Below are positions 23,128 through 32,023 of a DNA stretch of 64,000 nucleotides, piece by piece. The position numbers and the translations under genes were made by a program. The notes under the pieces are model-generated. The model searched no databases and was not told where the DNA came from. It saw only the letters and a list, made by a program, of their open reading frames with translations. This DNA comes from Flexivirga alba (GTDB lineage: Bacteria > Actinomycetota > Actinomycetes > Actinomycetales > Dermatophilaceae): contig NZ_JBHSWH010000001.1 of the NCBI RefSeq assembly GCF_042661025.1, positions 744,001-808,000 on the forward strand, written 5' to 3'. Each line of letters opens with the position of its first letter. Within the stretch, counting starts at the first letter, position 1.

Positions 23128-24137
23128 CCGTCACGATGGGCGGCGCGCTCAACACCGCGCTGCGCGACGCACTGACCGCAGACGACAACGTGCTGGTCTT
23201 CGGCGAAGACGTCGGCACCCTCGGTGGCGTCTTCCGCATCACCGACGGACTCACCGAGAAGTTCGGCGAGGACCGCTGCTTCGACACCCCGCTCGCCGAG
23301 GCTGGCATCGTCGGCTTCGCAATCGGTATGTGTCTCACCGGGTTTCGGCCTGTTGTCGAGATGCAGTTCGACGCGTTCGCCTACCCGGCCTTCGAGCAGA
23401 TCACCTCGCATGTCGCCAAGATGCGCAACCGCACCTCGGGTGCCGTTGGCCTGCCGATGGTCATCCGTGTCCCGTATGCCGGCGGCATCGGCGGCGTGGA
23501 GCACCACTGCGACTCCAGCGAGGGCTACTACGCACACACCCCGGGGTTGAAGGTCGTCACGCCGTCCGACGCGGCTGACGCCTACAGCCTGCTGCGCGAG
23601 GCGATCGACGATCCCGACCCGGTCATCTTCATGGAGCCCAAGGCGCTCTACTGGTCCAAGCAGGACATCGAACTCCCCTGCAAACGCCCGGCATTCGGCA
23701 AGGCGAAGGTCCGCCGCGACGGGGACGACGTCACGCTGGTGACCTACGGCCCGTCCGTGCCGACAGCACTGAAGGCCGCCGAAGCCGCCGCAGAGGAGGG
23801 CTGGAGCGTCGAGGTCATCGACCTGCGCACCATCGTGCCCTTCGACGACGAGACCGTCGTCGAGTCGGTGCGTCGCACCGGCCGCTGCGTCGTCGTTGCT
23901 GAGGCGCAAGGTTTCGCCGGCGTCTCCGGCGAGGTCGCCGCACGGGTCACCGAGCGCTGCTTCCACTCGCTGCACGCACCGGTCGCGCGAGTCAGCGGGC
24001 TGCCGACGCCATACCCGGCGCCGATGCTGGAGAAGACGTATCTGCCTGGTGTGGAACGCATTCTGGACGCAATCGCCCGCCTGCAGTGGGACGACCAGCC
24101 GGACCTGACCTTCGCGGGAGTGAGCTCGCGTGGCTGA
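23124..24137 (+). CDS. bkdB: Branched-chain 2-oxoacid dehydrogenase E1 beta subunit
   Basis: A 337-residue transketolase-type beta subunit. VFGEDVGTLGGVFRIT near the N-terminus, DTPLAEAGIVGFAIG and the FDAFAYPAFEQI region are standard for E1 beta; the C-terminal transketolase domain begins near VTLVTYGPSVPTAL. It forms the alpha2beta2 E1 with the preceding gene product. It overlaps both neighbours (4 nt upstream, 8 nt downstream), indicating one transcript. Confidence 0.9.
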   Translation: MTVTMGGALNTALRDALTADDNVLVFGEDVGTLGGVFRITDGLTEKFGEDRCFDTPLAEAGIVGFAIGMCLTGFRPVVEMQFDAFAYPAFEQITSHVAKMRNRTSGAVGLPMVIRVPYAGGIGGVEHHCDSSEGYYAHTPGLKVVTPSDAADAYSLLREAIDDPDPVIFMEPKALYWSKQDIELPCKRPAFGKAKVRRDGDDVTLVTYGPSVPTALKAAEAAAEEGWSVEVIDLRTIVPFDDETVVESVRRTGRCVVVAEAQGFAGVSGEVAARVTERCFHSLHAPVARVSGLPTPYPAPMLEKTYLPGVERILDAIARLQWDDQPDLTFAGVSSRG

Positions 24138-25473
24138 GCAGACCTTCAACCTGCCGGATCTCGGCGAGGGCCTCACCGAGGCGGACATCATCGAGTGGCT
24201 GGTCACCGACGGCGACGAGGTCGCGATCGACCAGCACGTGGTCGTCGTGGAGACCGCGAAGGCCAGCGTTGAGGTGCCATGCCCGTATGCCGGCCGCGTG
24301 CACACCCGCCACGGCGCCGAGGGCGACACCATTGCGGTCGGATCCCCTTTGTTGACAGTTGCTTCCGGCAGCGCCGCAACCACCAGCGACGCGAAAGACG
24401 GCTCGGGCGCCGTGCTCGTCGGCTACGGCACCACCGATGTCGGCGGCTCCGGCTCGTCCGGGCGTCGTGCCGCCCGCCGGCGTCAGCACGCGGGGACCGC
24501 GACCCCACCCACCACCCCATCGCGAGTGCCTGGTGGTGCGCCGAGGGTGATCTCGCCGATCGTGCGCCGAATGGCCGCCGATCAGGGCCTTGACCTGCGG
24601 ACAGTCACTCCCGGTCCCGACGGTGTCATCCGCCGCAGCGACGTCGAATCGGCGGTGGCGGGTCTCGATACACCTGGTCTCGATACACCTGGTCTCGATA
24701 CACCTGGTCTCGATACACCTCCTCCGCTGCGCTCCCCCGGCACTCGACCCGCCGCTCCGCTGCGCTCCCCCGGCACTCGACCAGCTTCAACTGGCGACAC
24801 ACGTGTGGCCCTGACCGGCATACGCAGAATGGTGGCGGACAAGCTGACCATCTCACGGCGCGAGATCCCCGACGCGACGACTTGGGTCGACGCTGACGCG
24901 ACCGGCCTGGTCGAGGCACGGCGGGCGATCGGCTTGGAGCGTGGCGGCCTGCTGGCCCTGCTGGGTCGCATCTGCGTTGCAGGGTTGGGCAAATATCCGG
25001 AGCTGAACTCCTCGGTCGACACGGAACGCCAGGAGATCGTGCGCCACGGCGCCATACACCTGGGGTTTGCGGCGGACTCGCCGCGCGGTCTCGTCGTACC
25101 CGTCGTGCACGACGCCGACCGGCTGACGACCCGGCAGCTCGCCGAGCGCATGGTCCAACTCGTTGACGCCGCCCGCGAGGGCACACTGTCTCCGGCGGAT
25201 CTGACCGGCGGCACGTTCACGCTGAACAACTACGGCGTATTCGGCGTCGACGGCAGCACGCCGATCATCAACCACCCCGAAGCCGCGATGCTGGGCGTGG
25301 GCCGAATCATCGACCGTCCGTGGGTGATTGACGGTCAGCTCGCCGTGCGCAAGGTCGCGCAGCTGGGCCTCACCTTCGATCATCGGGTATGCGACGGCGG
25401 CGTGGCCGGCGGCTTCCTGCGGTTCGTCGCGGATGCCGTCGAGCGGCCGCTGCTGCTGCTCGGCGAGGTATGA
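24130..25473 (+). CDS. bkdC: Dihydrolipoamide acyltransferase (E2) with repeat-derived linker
   Basis: A 447-residue E2. Residues 1-78 form the lipoyl domain with lipoyl Lys44 in ETAKA. Residues 137-173 are the peripheral-subunit binding domain (ISPIVRRMAADQGLD). Residues 225-447 are the acyltransferase core with H418 and D422 in DHRVCDGG. The linker at 178-221 is odd: four exact GLDTP units (15-bp DNA repeats) then PLRSPGTRPA twice, all from a dispersed DNA repeat. No E3 (lipoamide dehydrogenase) gene follows, so E3 must be encoded elsewhere. Start is GTG 24130. Confidence 0.9.
   Translation: MAEQTFNLPDLGEGLTEADIIEWLVTDGDEVAIDQHVVVVETAKASVEVPCPYAGRVHTRHGAEGDTIAVGSPLLTVASGSAATTSDAKDGSGAVLVGYGTTDVGGSGSSGRRAARRRQHAGTATPPTTPSRVPGGAPRVISPIVRRMAADQGLDLRTVTPGPDGVIRRSDVESAVAGLDTPGLDTPGLDTPGLDTPPPLRSPGTRPAAPLRSPGTRPASTGDTRVALTGIRRMVADKLTISRREIPDATTWVDADATGLVEARRAIGLERGGLLALLGRICVAGLGKYPELNSSVDTERQEIVRHGAIHLGFAADSPRGLVVPVVHDADRLTTRQLAERMVQLVDAAREGTLSPADLTGGTFTLNNYGVFGVDGSTPIINHPEAAMLGVGRIIDRPWVIDGQLAVRKVAQLGLTFDHRVCDGGVAGGFLRFVADAVERPLLLLGEV
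24661..24787 (+). repeat. Minisatellite inside the E2 linker
   Basis: Four tandem copies of the 15-mer GGTCTCGATACACCT (24661-24720), then two copies of a roughly 30-bp unit containing GCTGCGCTCCCCCGGCACTCGACC. Read on the other strand this is the dispersed GGTCGAGT...GCGGGGGAGCG...GTATCGAGACC repeat. Unit lengths are multiples of three, so copy-number change keeps the reading frame. Confidence 0.9.
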
Positions 25474-25560
25474 CGGCCGGGCGGATCGCGCGCGACATAC
25501 CTCCTGACGCGCAGACCACGTAAACTCGCGCCCGTGATGCGCATGACAGCTGGAGGGTCC

Positions 25561-25869
25561 ATGAAGAACTCTGTCCGCCGTGGGGCGGCAGGTCTCGCGG
25601 CAGGTGTCGCGGTCGTCGGCCTGCTCGCCGGTTGTGGCGACAAGGTCGTCAAGAAGGGCGACCTGCAGTCGCAGATCAAGGAGAAGGTCAGCGCGGCCGC
25701 GACCGGATCCAAGGTCGGCGACGTCAAGTGCAACGACAACCTGAAGGCCAAGGTCAAGGCCACCACCGACTGCACCGTCGTGATCGACGGTAAGAAGCAG
25801 ACCGTCACCGCGGTCGTCGACAAGGTCGACGGTGACAAGGTGAGCTACAGCATCAAGCGCAAGGGATGA
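25561..25869 (+). CDS. DUF4333 lipoprotein
   Basis: A 102-residue exported protein. GGAGG precedes ATG 25561. The lipobox is LLAGC at about residues 22-26. The mature part is a small lysine-rich domain with CNDNL and DCTVVIDGKK, the cysteine pair typical of DUF4333. Function unknown. The stop overlaps the corA start by 4 nt, so the two are co-translated; a role near the transporter is possible. Confidence 0.8.
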   Translation: MKNSVRRGAAGLAAGVAVVGLLAGCGDKVVKKGDLQSQIKEKVSAAATGSKVGDVKCNDNLKAKVKATTDCTVVIDGKKQTVTAVVDKVDGDKVSYSIKRKG

Positions 25870-26843
25870 CCTGCCAGCGCCGGACCCGCGTATGGCGGTC
25901 CGGTGAGCTTGATCCCAGCGAGGTTTCGCTGCACGACCTCCCCGAGCTGTTGGCCCAGGACGGCACGCTGACGTGGGTCGACCTGGTCGATCCCGAGCAC
26001 GCGGACGTGTGTGAGCTCGCCGCCGCGATCAACCTCGACGAGCACACGGTCGAGGACGCGCTCACCCAGCACGAGCGGCCCAAGGCCGTGCGCTTCAAGT
26101 CCTACTTCTTCATCACCTGCTTCACGGTGGCGAAGGCCGCCGACGAGAGCGACCTGCACCGTATGTCGATCATCGTGTTGCCCCGCGCGGTCGTGACGGT
26201 GCGGCTCGGCGGCAACTTTCCGGTTGACGACGTGGAGGACGCCTTTGCGGACGACCCGAGTCTGATCCGCATGGGCGCCAAGTCGTTGCTGCACACCATC
26301 CTGGACACCGTCGTCGACGGGTACTACGACGTGACCACCCGTATCGACGAGCAAGTGGATGCGTTGGAGGACAGTCTCTTCGCCGAGCAGCACGCCGGTC
26401 CGGCAATCGCGCGGGAGGCGTACGCGCTGCACAAGCGGATCGGCCGGATGCGCCGGGTGGTGCTCCCGATGCGCGAGGTCGCCACCATGCTGTTGCGCCG
26501 GGTCACCACCGACGATGAGCAGCACGAGCTCTTGCCGTTCTACCAGGACCTCTACGACCACACCATGCGAGTCGCCGAATGGTCCGAATCCCTGCGCGAC
26601 ACACTGCAATCCGTCCAGGACACCAATCTCGCGCTCGGTGACGCCTCGCTGAACATCATCATGAAGAAGCTGACGTCATGGGCCGCCATCATCGCTGTGC
26701 CCACGCTCATCACCGGGTGGTACGGCCAGAACGTCCCCTACCCCGGTTTCGGCCAGCATTCGGGTTTCTGGTTCAGCACGGCCCTCATGGCGGTTCTCGT
26801 CGTGGGTCTGTATGGCGTGTTCAAGCGCAAGAACTGGCTCTGA
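25866..26843 (+). CDS. corA: CorA-family divalent cation transporter
   Basis: A 325-residue protein with a large cytoplasmic N-terminal domain, a long helix region (about 150-260) and two C-terminal helices. The pore signature is YGQN at 286-289 where classical CorA has YGMN; VPYPGF follows as usual. The family moves Mg2+ or Co2+ through a pentameric channel. Met to Gln in the signature may change selectivity; I recall the same variant in other actinobacterial members. Start ATG overlaps the preceding stop. Confidence 0.88.
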   Translation: MTCQRRTRVWRSGELDPSEVSLHDLPELLAQDGTLTWVDLVDPEHADVCELAAAINLDEHTVEDALTQHERPKAVRFKSYFFITCFTVAKAADESDLHRMSIIVLPRAVVTVRLGGNFPVDDVEDAFADDPSLIRMGAKSLLHTILDTVVDGYYDVTTRIDEQVDALEDSLFAEQHAGPAIAREAYALHKRIGRMRRVVLPMREVATMLLRRVTTDDEQHELLPFYQDLYDHTMRVAEWSESLRDTLQSVQDTNLALGDASLNIIMKKLTSWAAIIAVPTLITGWYGQNVPYPGFGQHSGFWFSTALMAVLVVGLYGVFKRKNWL

Positions 26844-26898
26844 CGCGACAACGCGGCGGCGTCTCGCCCGCTATCCATCTCCGCCTCGTGCTGAGACG

Positions 26899-26936
26899 CC
26901 ATGCCCCCGCCCCGCACGAGCGGGACGGGGGCATGG
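26899..26936. terminator. Bidirectional terminator between corA and the alpha-galactosidase gene
   Basis: A 17-bp stem, CCATGCCCCCGCCCCGC (26899-26915) with GCGGGACGGGGGCATGG (26920-26936), one mismatch, loop ACGA. It stands between two convergent genes, 56 nt after corA and 20 nt after the other stop, and serves both. Confidence 0.85.
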
Positions 26937-26955
26937 TCTTGACGGGGCTGATCGT

Positions 26956-29136
26956 CTACTGCTGCACCGTCATCGCGAAGATGTGGATCGACGCGTTGTT
27001 CGGCAGCGTGACGCTCGCGACCTGTTTGCTCGGGTCGAGCGACACCGAGTTCTCGAAGACGCGGTAGTCGTAGGCAGCGTCCGCGTAGCCGCTCGGGGTG
27101 TTACGACCCTTGACCGAGACGGCGACCGTCGACCCGAACTCGTCCGCCGGGGAGAAGCTCCAGTTCGGGAATCCGAGCTGCCCGGTCGAGGTCGTTCCGT
27201 CCGTGTAGGTGACTGTCACCGCGGACTGCGCGTCGCCGGCCTCGGAACCCAGGAAGGCCAGCTTGCTGCCCTGCCCGGATGTGGTGACGACCGCTCCGCT
27301 GCCCTCCACGTTGTCCGGCTCACCCGCCGCGGCGTCGGGCCAGGTGAAGGTGGCGCCGTTGGAGGTGATGGTGGACCCAGGGGTGACACCGGCGGCGGCC
27401 AGTTGCTCGGCGGAAAAGCTGTTGCCGTCTCCGTCGAAGTTGCCCTTCGCGATCGTCGACAGATCGGTCACCCCGACGTTGTTGTAGGCCGCCCGGAGGT
27501 TCGGGTAGGGGACATTGCTGAAGATGTCATCAGCTCCGGTGATCGTTGCGCTCGCACTCCGCGCCCGGTAATCGACCGTCGCCGTGAGGCTGTCGGTGTG
27601 CGGTCCTGGTGGCGGCGTCTTCCCGTCGACCTGGAAGGTTGCCGTCGCCGAGCCACCCGGCCGGATGGTGCGCAGGGCACTGCCGGCCGGACTGACGGTC
27701 CACCCCGACGGCACGGACAGTCGCACATCGGCGGTGTTGACCATGGTTGGCCCGTTGTTGGTCACCGTGACCCGCACCGGTGTGGCCTGGCCGGTGCCGA
27801 CGGTGCCGTTGTCGAAGCTCGGTGACACCGCCGGGGCCAGTTTCGTCGAAGCGCCGCGGTGCACGCGGTACATCACGGTCCCATGTGCCGGAACGTCCGC
27901 GGCGATGACGCCGTTCGACGCGGTCACCCGCCCATCGACGAGGTCAGTCAGCTGGAACGGGCCGGAGCCGCCGAGCCCAGCGGCTCCCGCGGTGGTGCTG
28001 ATGGTCTGCGAGCTGGTGCCCTTGTTGAACAGGACGACCGAGACGTCACCGTTCGCGAGTGGCTTGGTGAGCACGTCATACGCCGTGCCCTGCTGGACGA
28101 TGTGGCCCTGGACGCCAAGCGGGTCCTGATCGACGGCAATGATCCGTTTGTTGCCGAGGACGGCCAGCGCCTGCGGGCTGAGCTTGGTCAGGTCAGTGCT
28201 GCTGATGAGCGGCGCCGCCATCTCGGCCCACAGTGACATCTGACTCTGGATCTCGGTCGTGCTGAGACCATCGTCGCCAGCGAGCAGGAAGTCGGGGTCG
28301 TTCCAGTGGCCGGGACCGGCATACTGGCCAAGCCCGACGTTGTAGCCGTAGTTGTAGGCGATGGCGCTCCACTTCGCCGCCCCGCTCTGCTGACCGAGAG
28401 CGGTGTCGGCGCCTTCGCGCCACAGGTTGCTGACCTTGCTCGCGTCGCTGATCGACGCCATCCAGTCCGAACTGCCCTCGAAATAGGCCGGCATCGAGTC
28501 GGAGAAGACCATGTGCCGGCCCGTCGCGACCAGCGCGCCGCTGAATTTCTCATACGCCGACCGATAGGTCTGCAGCGAGGATCGGCCCGGCTGGGTCGGG
28601 ACGTTGCAGCCGTCGAGCTTGACGTAGTCGACGCCCCAACTGGCGAACGTGTTGGCGTCCTGAGTCTCGTGACCCCAGGTGCCCGGGTAGCCACCACACG
28701 TCTGGGTGCCTTCGTCCTCGTAGATGCCGAATTTCAGGCCGAGCGCGTGGATCTGCTTGCCCAGCCAGGCCATTCCGTGCGGGAACTTCACCGGGTCGGC
28801 CTGCAGACTGCCGTCCGCCGCGCGACTGCCGGCCATCCAGCAGTCGTCGGTCGTGACCGTGTCGTAGCCCTTCTTGGCCAAGCCGGTGCTCACCAATGCC
28901 TTGGCCTGGGCGACGATGAGGGACTCGTCGATGTTGCACTGGTAATAGGACCAGTCGTTCCACCCCATCGGCGGTGTGAGTGCAAGGCCGTTGTACGAGC
29001 CGCCGGACGCAGCAGCTGTCGCGGTCGTCTTCCCCGGCGGGGCAGGAGACCGCCCACTCGCCATCGCCGGAGTCGCGCCGGCGCCCGCCAGCGCGAGAAC
29101 CGCCGCTGTCACCACTGTCACTGTGCGAATGTGCAT
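26956..29136 (-). CDS. Secreted GH27 alpha-galactosidase with NEW3 domain
   Basis: A 726-residue exported enzyme. Signal peptide to about residue 27 (ATPAMAS). The GH27 barrel opens with LTPPMGWNDWSYY and contains YVKLDGCN, whose Asp is the family nucleophile. The beta-sandwich C domain follows, then an NPCBM-associated NEW3 domain (TPVRVTVTNNGP) and a terminal domain with GNFDGDGNSFSAEQL seen in other secreted glycosidases. It releases alpha-linked galactose outside the cell. GAGGAGATG precedes ATG 29136. GTATGNC motifs are sparse here, perhaps because the gene arrived later. Confidence 0.9.
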   Translation of the reverse strand: MHIRTVTVVTAAVLALAGAGATPAMASGRSPAPPGKTTATAAASGGSYNGLALTPPMGWNDWSYYQCNIDESLIVAQAKALVSTGLAKKGYDTVTTDDCWMAGSRAADGSLQADPVKFPHGMAWLGKQIHALGLKFGIYEDEGTQTCGGYPGTWGHETQDANTFASWGVDYVKLDGCNVPTQPGRSSLQTYRSAYEKFSGALVATGRHMVFSDSMPAYFEGSSDWMASISDASKVSNLWREGADTALGQQSGAAKWSAIAYNYGYNVGLGQYAGPGHWNDPDFLLAGDDGLSTTEIQSQMSLWAEMAAPLISSTDLTKLSPQALAVLGNKRIIAVDQDPLGVQGHIVQQGTAYDVLTKPLANGDVSVVLFNKGTSSQTISTTAGAAGLGGSGPFQLTDLVDGRVTASNGVIAADVPAHGTVMYRVHRGASTKLAPAVSPSFDNGTVGTGQATPVRVTVTNNGPTMVNTADVRLSVPSGWTVSPAGSALRTIRPGGSATATFQVDGKTPPPGPHTDSLTATVDYRARSASATITGADDIFSNVPYPNLRAAYNNVGVTDLSTIAKGNFDGDGNSFSAEQLAAAGVTPGSTITSNGATFTWPDAAAGEPDNVEGSGAVVTTSGQGSKLAFLGSEAGDAQSAVTVTYTDGTTSTGQLGFPNWSFSPADEFGSTVAVSVKGRNTPSGYADAAYDYRVFENSVSLDPSKQVASVTLPNNASIHIFAMTVQQ

Positions 29137-29205
29137 GGAACATCTCCTCGGGGTGGTGGCCGCAGACCGGCCACGAAAGCACATGAAAACCATCCAGAAT
29201 GCGTG

Positions 29206-29222
29206 TTTGTGATTCGAACAAA
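29206..29222 (-). promoter_or_regulatory. AT-rich promoter region with TTTGT/ACAAA dyad
   Basis: TTTGT (29206-29210) and ACAAA (29218-29222) form an inverted repeat in an unusually AT-rich stretch (29180-29290) upstream of the alpha-galactosidase gene. It is a plausible operator for a sugar-responsive repressor. The 182-nt gap 29137-29318 holds nothing else I can support. Confidence 0.35.
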
Positions 29223-29318
29223 GACATGCAATCACATTTCGTCACGCGGATGAGTTGTTAGCACTCCCCGAAATTGGTGGCCGGCAACGTGTTCCTCGCC
29301 CGGCTCACCGACGCGCGT

Positions 29319-30512
29319 TCAGCTCGCGGCTGGTCCCCACTCCAACGCGTGCGCGATCGGCACGCCGGGCCGGTAGGCCAGGTGCAGGTATGACGGAGCG
29401 TCGAGCACGGTCAGGTCGGCCCGTGCACCAACGCGTATGACGCCGATGTCGCTCCGGCGCAAGGACTTTGCCGCACCGGACGTCGCAGCGAGGAGGGCTT
29501 CGGCGGGCGTCATACCCATGTCACGGACGGCGACCGCGATCGCGAAGGGGATCGAGCTGGAGTAACACGTGCCGGGGTTGCAGTCGCTCGCCAGAGCGAG
29601 TTGCACACCGGCATCGATCAGCCGCCGCGCGTCGGGGTATGGCGACCTTGTGGAGAACTCCACACCCGGCAATAGCGTTGCCACCGTTGATGATCCGGCC
29701 AACGCCGCGATGTCTTCGCCGCTGAGGAACGTGCAGTGGTCGACGCTGGCCGCCCCGAGTGACACCGCGAGCTGGACACCGGGACCGTGCCCGAGCTGGT
29801 TACCGTGCACGCGCAGCTCGAGACCGGCGCCGGCGCCGGCGCGTAGCACCCGCTCGGACTCCTCACCGGTGAACGCGAAGGCGCTGTTCGGCTCGCAGAA
29901 GACGTCGATCCAGCGGGCGTATGGCGCACACGCCGCGAGCATCTCGCCGCAGACCAGGTCGAGGTAGTCGTCGCGTCCGGAGTCGCTGGCGCGGAACTCC
30001 GGCGGCACAACGTGTGCGCCGAGAAACGTTGTCTCGTCGGTGAATTCGGAAGCGATACGCAGCGCGCGTGCCTCGTTGTCGACGTCGAGCCCGTAACCGC
30101 TCTTGATCTCGACGACACCGGTCCCCTGGGCGTGCATCTCAGCGACGCGGCGTGCGAGCAACGCGCGCAACTCGTCGTCGGTCGCGGCGCGCGTCGCCTT
30201 CATTGACACGGCGATGCCGCCGCCGTCATACGGCTCACCGGTCATCCGGGCCGCGAACTCGGCCGAGCGGTCGCCGGCGAAGACCAGGTGACTGTGGCTG
30301 TCCACGAACGACGGGATCACCGCGCAGCCACCGAGATCGCGGCGCTCGTCGGTGTCGGGCACCGCCGATGCCCGGCCGACCCAGGCGAGCTTCGCGTCGT
30401 CCACGACGACCGCTGCGTCCTGGATCAGGCCCAGCGAGGACCCGTCACCATCCGGGTGTGTCGGGTCGTTGGTGACGAGCTCGCCGATGCCGGTCAGTGC
30501 TGTTGTGCTCAC
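29319..30512 (-). CDS. hutI: Imidazolonepropionase
   Basis: A 397-residue amidohydrolase-superfamily enzyme. SHSHLVFAGDRSAEF near residue 75 holds the HxH metal ligands, and HGNQLGHGPG, DHCTFLS and SDCNPGTCYSSS are HutI signatures. It converts 4-imidazolone-5-propanoate to N-formimino-L-glutamate in histidine breakdown. GTG 30512 follows the hutF stop by 1 nt, so expression is coupled. It is the last gene of the hut operon. Confidence 0.94.
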   Translation of the reverse strand: MSTTALTGIGELVTNDPTHPDGDGSSLGLIQDAAVVVDDAKLAWVGRASAVPDTDERRDLGGCAVIPSFVDSHSHLVFAGDRSAEFAARMTGEPYDGGGIAVSMKATRAATDDELRALLARRVAEMHAQGTGVVEIKSGYGLDVDNEARALRIASEFTDETTFLGAHVVPPEFRASDSGRDDYLDLVCGEMLAACAPYARWIDVFCEPNSAFAFTGEESERVLRAGAGAGLELRVHGNQLGHGPGVQLAVSLGAASVDHCTFLSGEDIAALAGSSTVATLLPGVEFSTRSPYPDARRLIDAGVQLALASDCNPGTCYSSSIPFAIAVAVRDMGMTPAEALLAATSGAAKSLRRSDIGVIRVGARADLTVLDAPSYLHLAYRPGVPIAHALEWGPAAS

Positions 30513-30513
30513 G

Positions 30514-31839
30514 TCATTTCTCCCAGAGGTTGTCGATGGCCTCGGTCAGCAGCCGACCGACGTCGCCGAGCCGGTGCTGCCGGTCGGAGACCACCGGATC
30601 GCCGTCGCGGATCACATCGGTGACATCGGCCGCGGTGGCTGCGGTGAGCACGAATTCCGCTGGTACACCGGCAGTTCGGGGCGACTCAAGGTCGACGGCG
30701 ACCAGATCGGCCTTGGCACCCTCGCGCAGCGCGCCGGCCTCGGACCAGCCGATCGTGTCGTGGGCGGTGGCTGCGGCGATCAGCTCGTCCTGGCTGAGCC
30801 GACCGCGGTGCAGGGTGCGGAGCCGCTCGTGCGACTCCAGACCGCGGACCTCTTCGAACGGGTCGATAACCGCGTGTTGATCGGAGCCGAGACTCAATCG
30901 CGCTCCGGCGTCGAGCAACTCACGTGCAGGGCCGATTCCGTCGGCGAGGTCGCGCTCGGTCGTCGGACAGAACGCAGCAGTTGCGCGCGCGTTACCGAGG
31001 CTCGCGATGTCTGCACCGGTCAGGTGCGTGGCGTGCACGGCGCTGAAATTCGGGCCGAGCGCCCCCGCTTCGGACAGCAACTCGACCGGCGTCATCCCGT
31101 AAAACGCTTCGCATGCCTCGTTTTCCGCCGGTTGCTCGGAGACATGAGCGTGCATCGTCTGCCAGGTCTGGCCCTGCCCGACATACTGCACGAACTCCTG
31201 GAGTTGAGCGCGTGGCACCGCACGCACCGAGTGGATCGCGGTGCCCACTCGGGTCGTCGCGTCATCCCACAGCTGGGAGACGCGCTCCGCCCAGGCCGAG
31301 ACATCGCCGTCCCCGAAGCGACGTTGCTCGGGAGCAAGCGGCTGGTGTCCGTCGGCGGTCAATCCCCCTGCGAGATAACAGGTGTCGAGCAGAGTGAGGC
31401 GCACGCCGGCTTCGCGGGCAGCCTGCTGCAACGCCTCCCCCATCGCGTTCGGGTTGTCGTAGGGCGTGCCGTCCGGCGCGTGATGGACGTAGTGGAACTC
31501 GCCGACACTCGTCACCCCGGCCAGCGCCATCTCGGCGTAGGTCGCGCGGGCGAGAGTCAGGTAGTTGTCGGGGTTGAGACGCCGAGCTGCGTCATACATC
31601 CGGGACCGCCAGGTCCAGAACGTGCCGCCCCCGGAGTGGGTGCGTCCGCGTAGCGCCCGGTGGAACGCATGGCTGTGTGTGTTGGCGAACCCGGGCAAGG
31701 CCACGCCCGGCAGCCGGTGAGCATCACCTTGCGGCTGCCCGCTCTCGATCCGGTCGAAGACATCACCCTCGATGTGGAAGGTCACGTTCCGCGCCAAACC
31801 GTCTGGGAGTATGGCGAATTCGGCCCAGTACTTCGTCAT
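30514..31839 (-). CDS. hutF: Formimidoylglutamate deiminase
   Basis: A 441-residue amidohydrolase. NTHSHAFHRALRGRTH (near residue 55) and MHAHVSEQ hold metal ligands, and SLGSDQHAVIDPFEE carries the conserved Asp. It deaminates N-formimino-L-glutamate to N-formyl-L-glutamate and ammonia, the first step of the five-step hut route. That route next needs an N-formylglutamate hydrolase. A repeat array lies directly before its start. Confidence 0.92.
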   Translation of the reverse strand: MTKYWAEFAILPDGLARNVTFHIEGDVFDRIESGQPQGDAHRLPGVALPGFANTHSHAFHRALRGRTHSGGGTFWTWRSRMYDAARRLNPDNYLTLARATYAEMALAGVTSVGEFHYVHHAPDGTPYDNPNAMGEALQQAAREAGVRLTLLDTCYLAGGLTADGHQPLAPEQRRFGDGDVSAWAERVSQLWDDATTRVGTAIHSVRAVPRAQLQEFVQYVGQGQTWQTMHAHVSEQPAENEACEAFYGMTPVELLSEAGALGPNFSAVHATHLTGADIASLGNARATAAFCPTTERDLADGIGPARELLDAGARLSLGSDQHAVIDPFEEVRGLESHERLRTLHRGRLSQDELIAAATAHDTIGWSEAGALREGAKADLVAVDLESPRTAGVPAEFVLTAATAADVTDVIRDGDPVVSDRQHRLGDVGRLLTEAIDNLWEK

Positions 31840-31841
31840 GC

Positions 31842-32023
31842 GGGGTCCCCGCGAAGTATCCGGCGGAGCGGGTCGGGGTCCCCGGGAAGTATTCGGAGGA
31901 GCGGGTCGGGGTCCCCGGGAAGTATTCGGAGGAGCGAAGCGGGGGAGAAACTTCGTGGGGTGGCCGGAGCGGAGGAGAAACTTCGTGGGGTGGCCGGAGC
32001 GGGGGAGGAACTTCGTGGGGTGC
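31842..32023. repeat. Array of CCCCGCGAAGT/ACTTCGTGGGG repeats
   Basis: Three copies of GGGGTCCCCG(C/G)GAAGTAT at one end and three copies of AACTTCGTGGGGTG at the other fill the 184-nt gap between the amidohydrolase stop and the hutF start. The two ends are complementary, so the array can fold into large hairpins with the GGAGCGAAGCGGGGGAG core in the loop. Single relatives occur at 50001-50112 and 59642-59694. Confidence 0.85.

Noticed and set aside
24661..24720. Possible CRISPR-like array of 15-bp units
   Set aside because: The units are directly adjacent with no spacers, lie in frame inside the E2 gene and are explained as a minisatellite.
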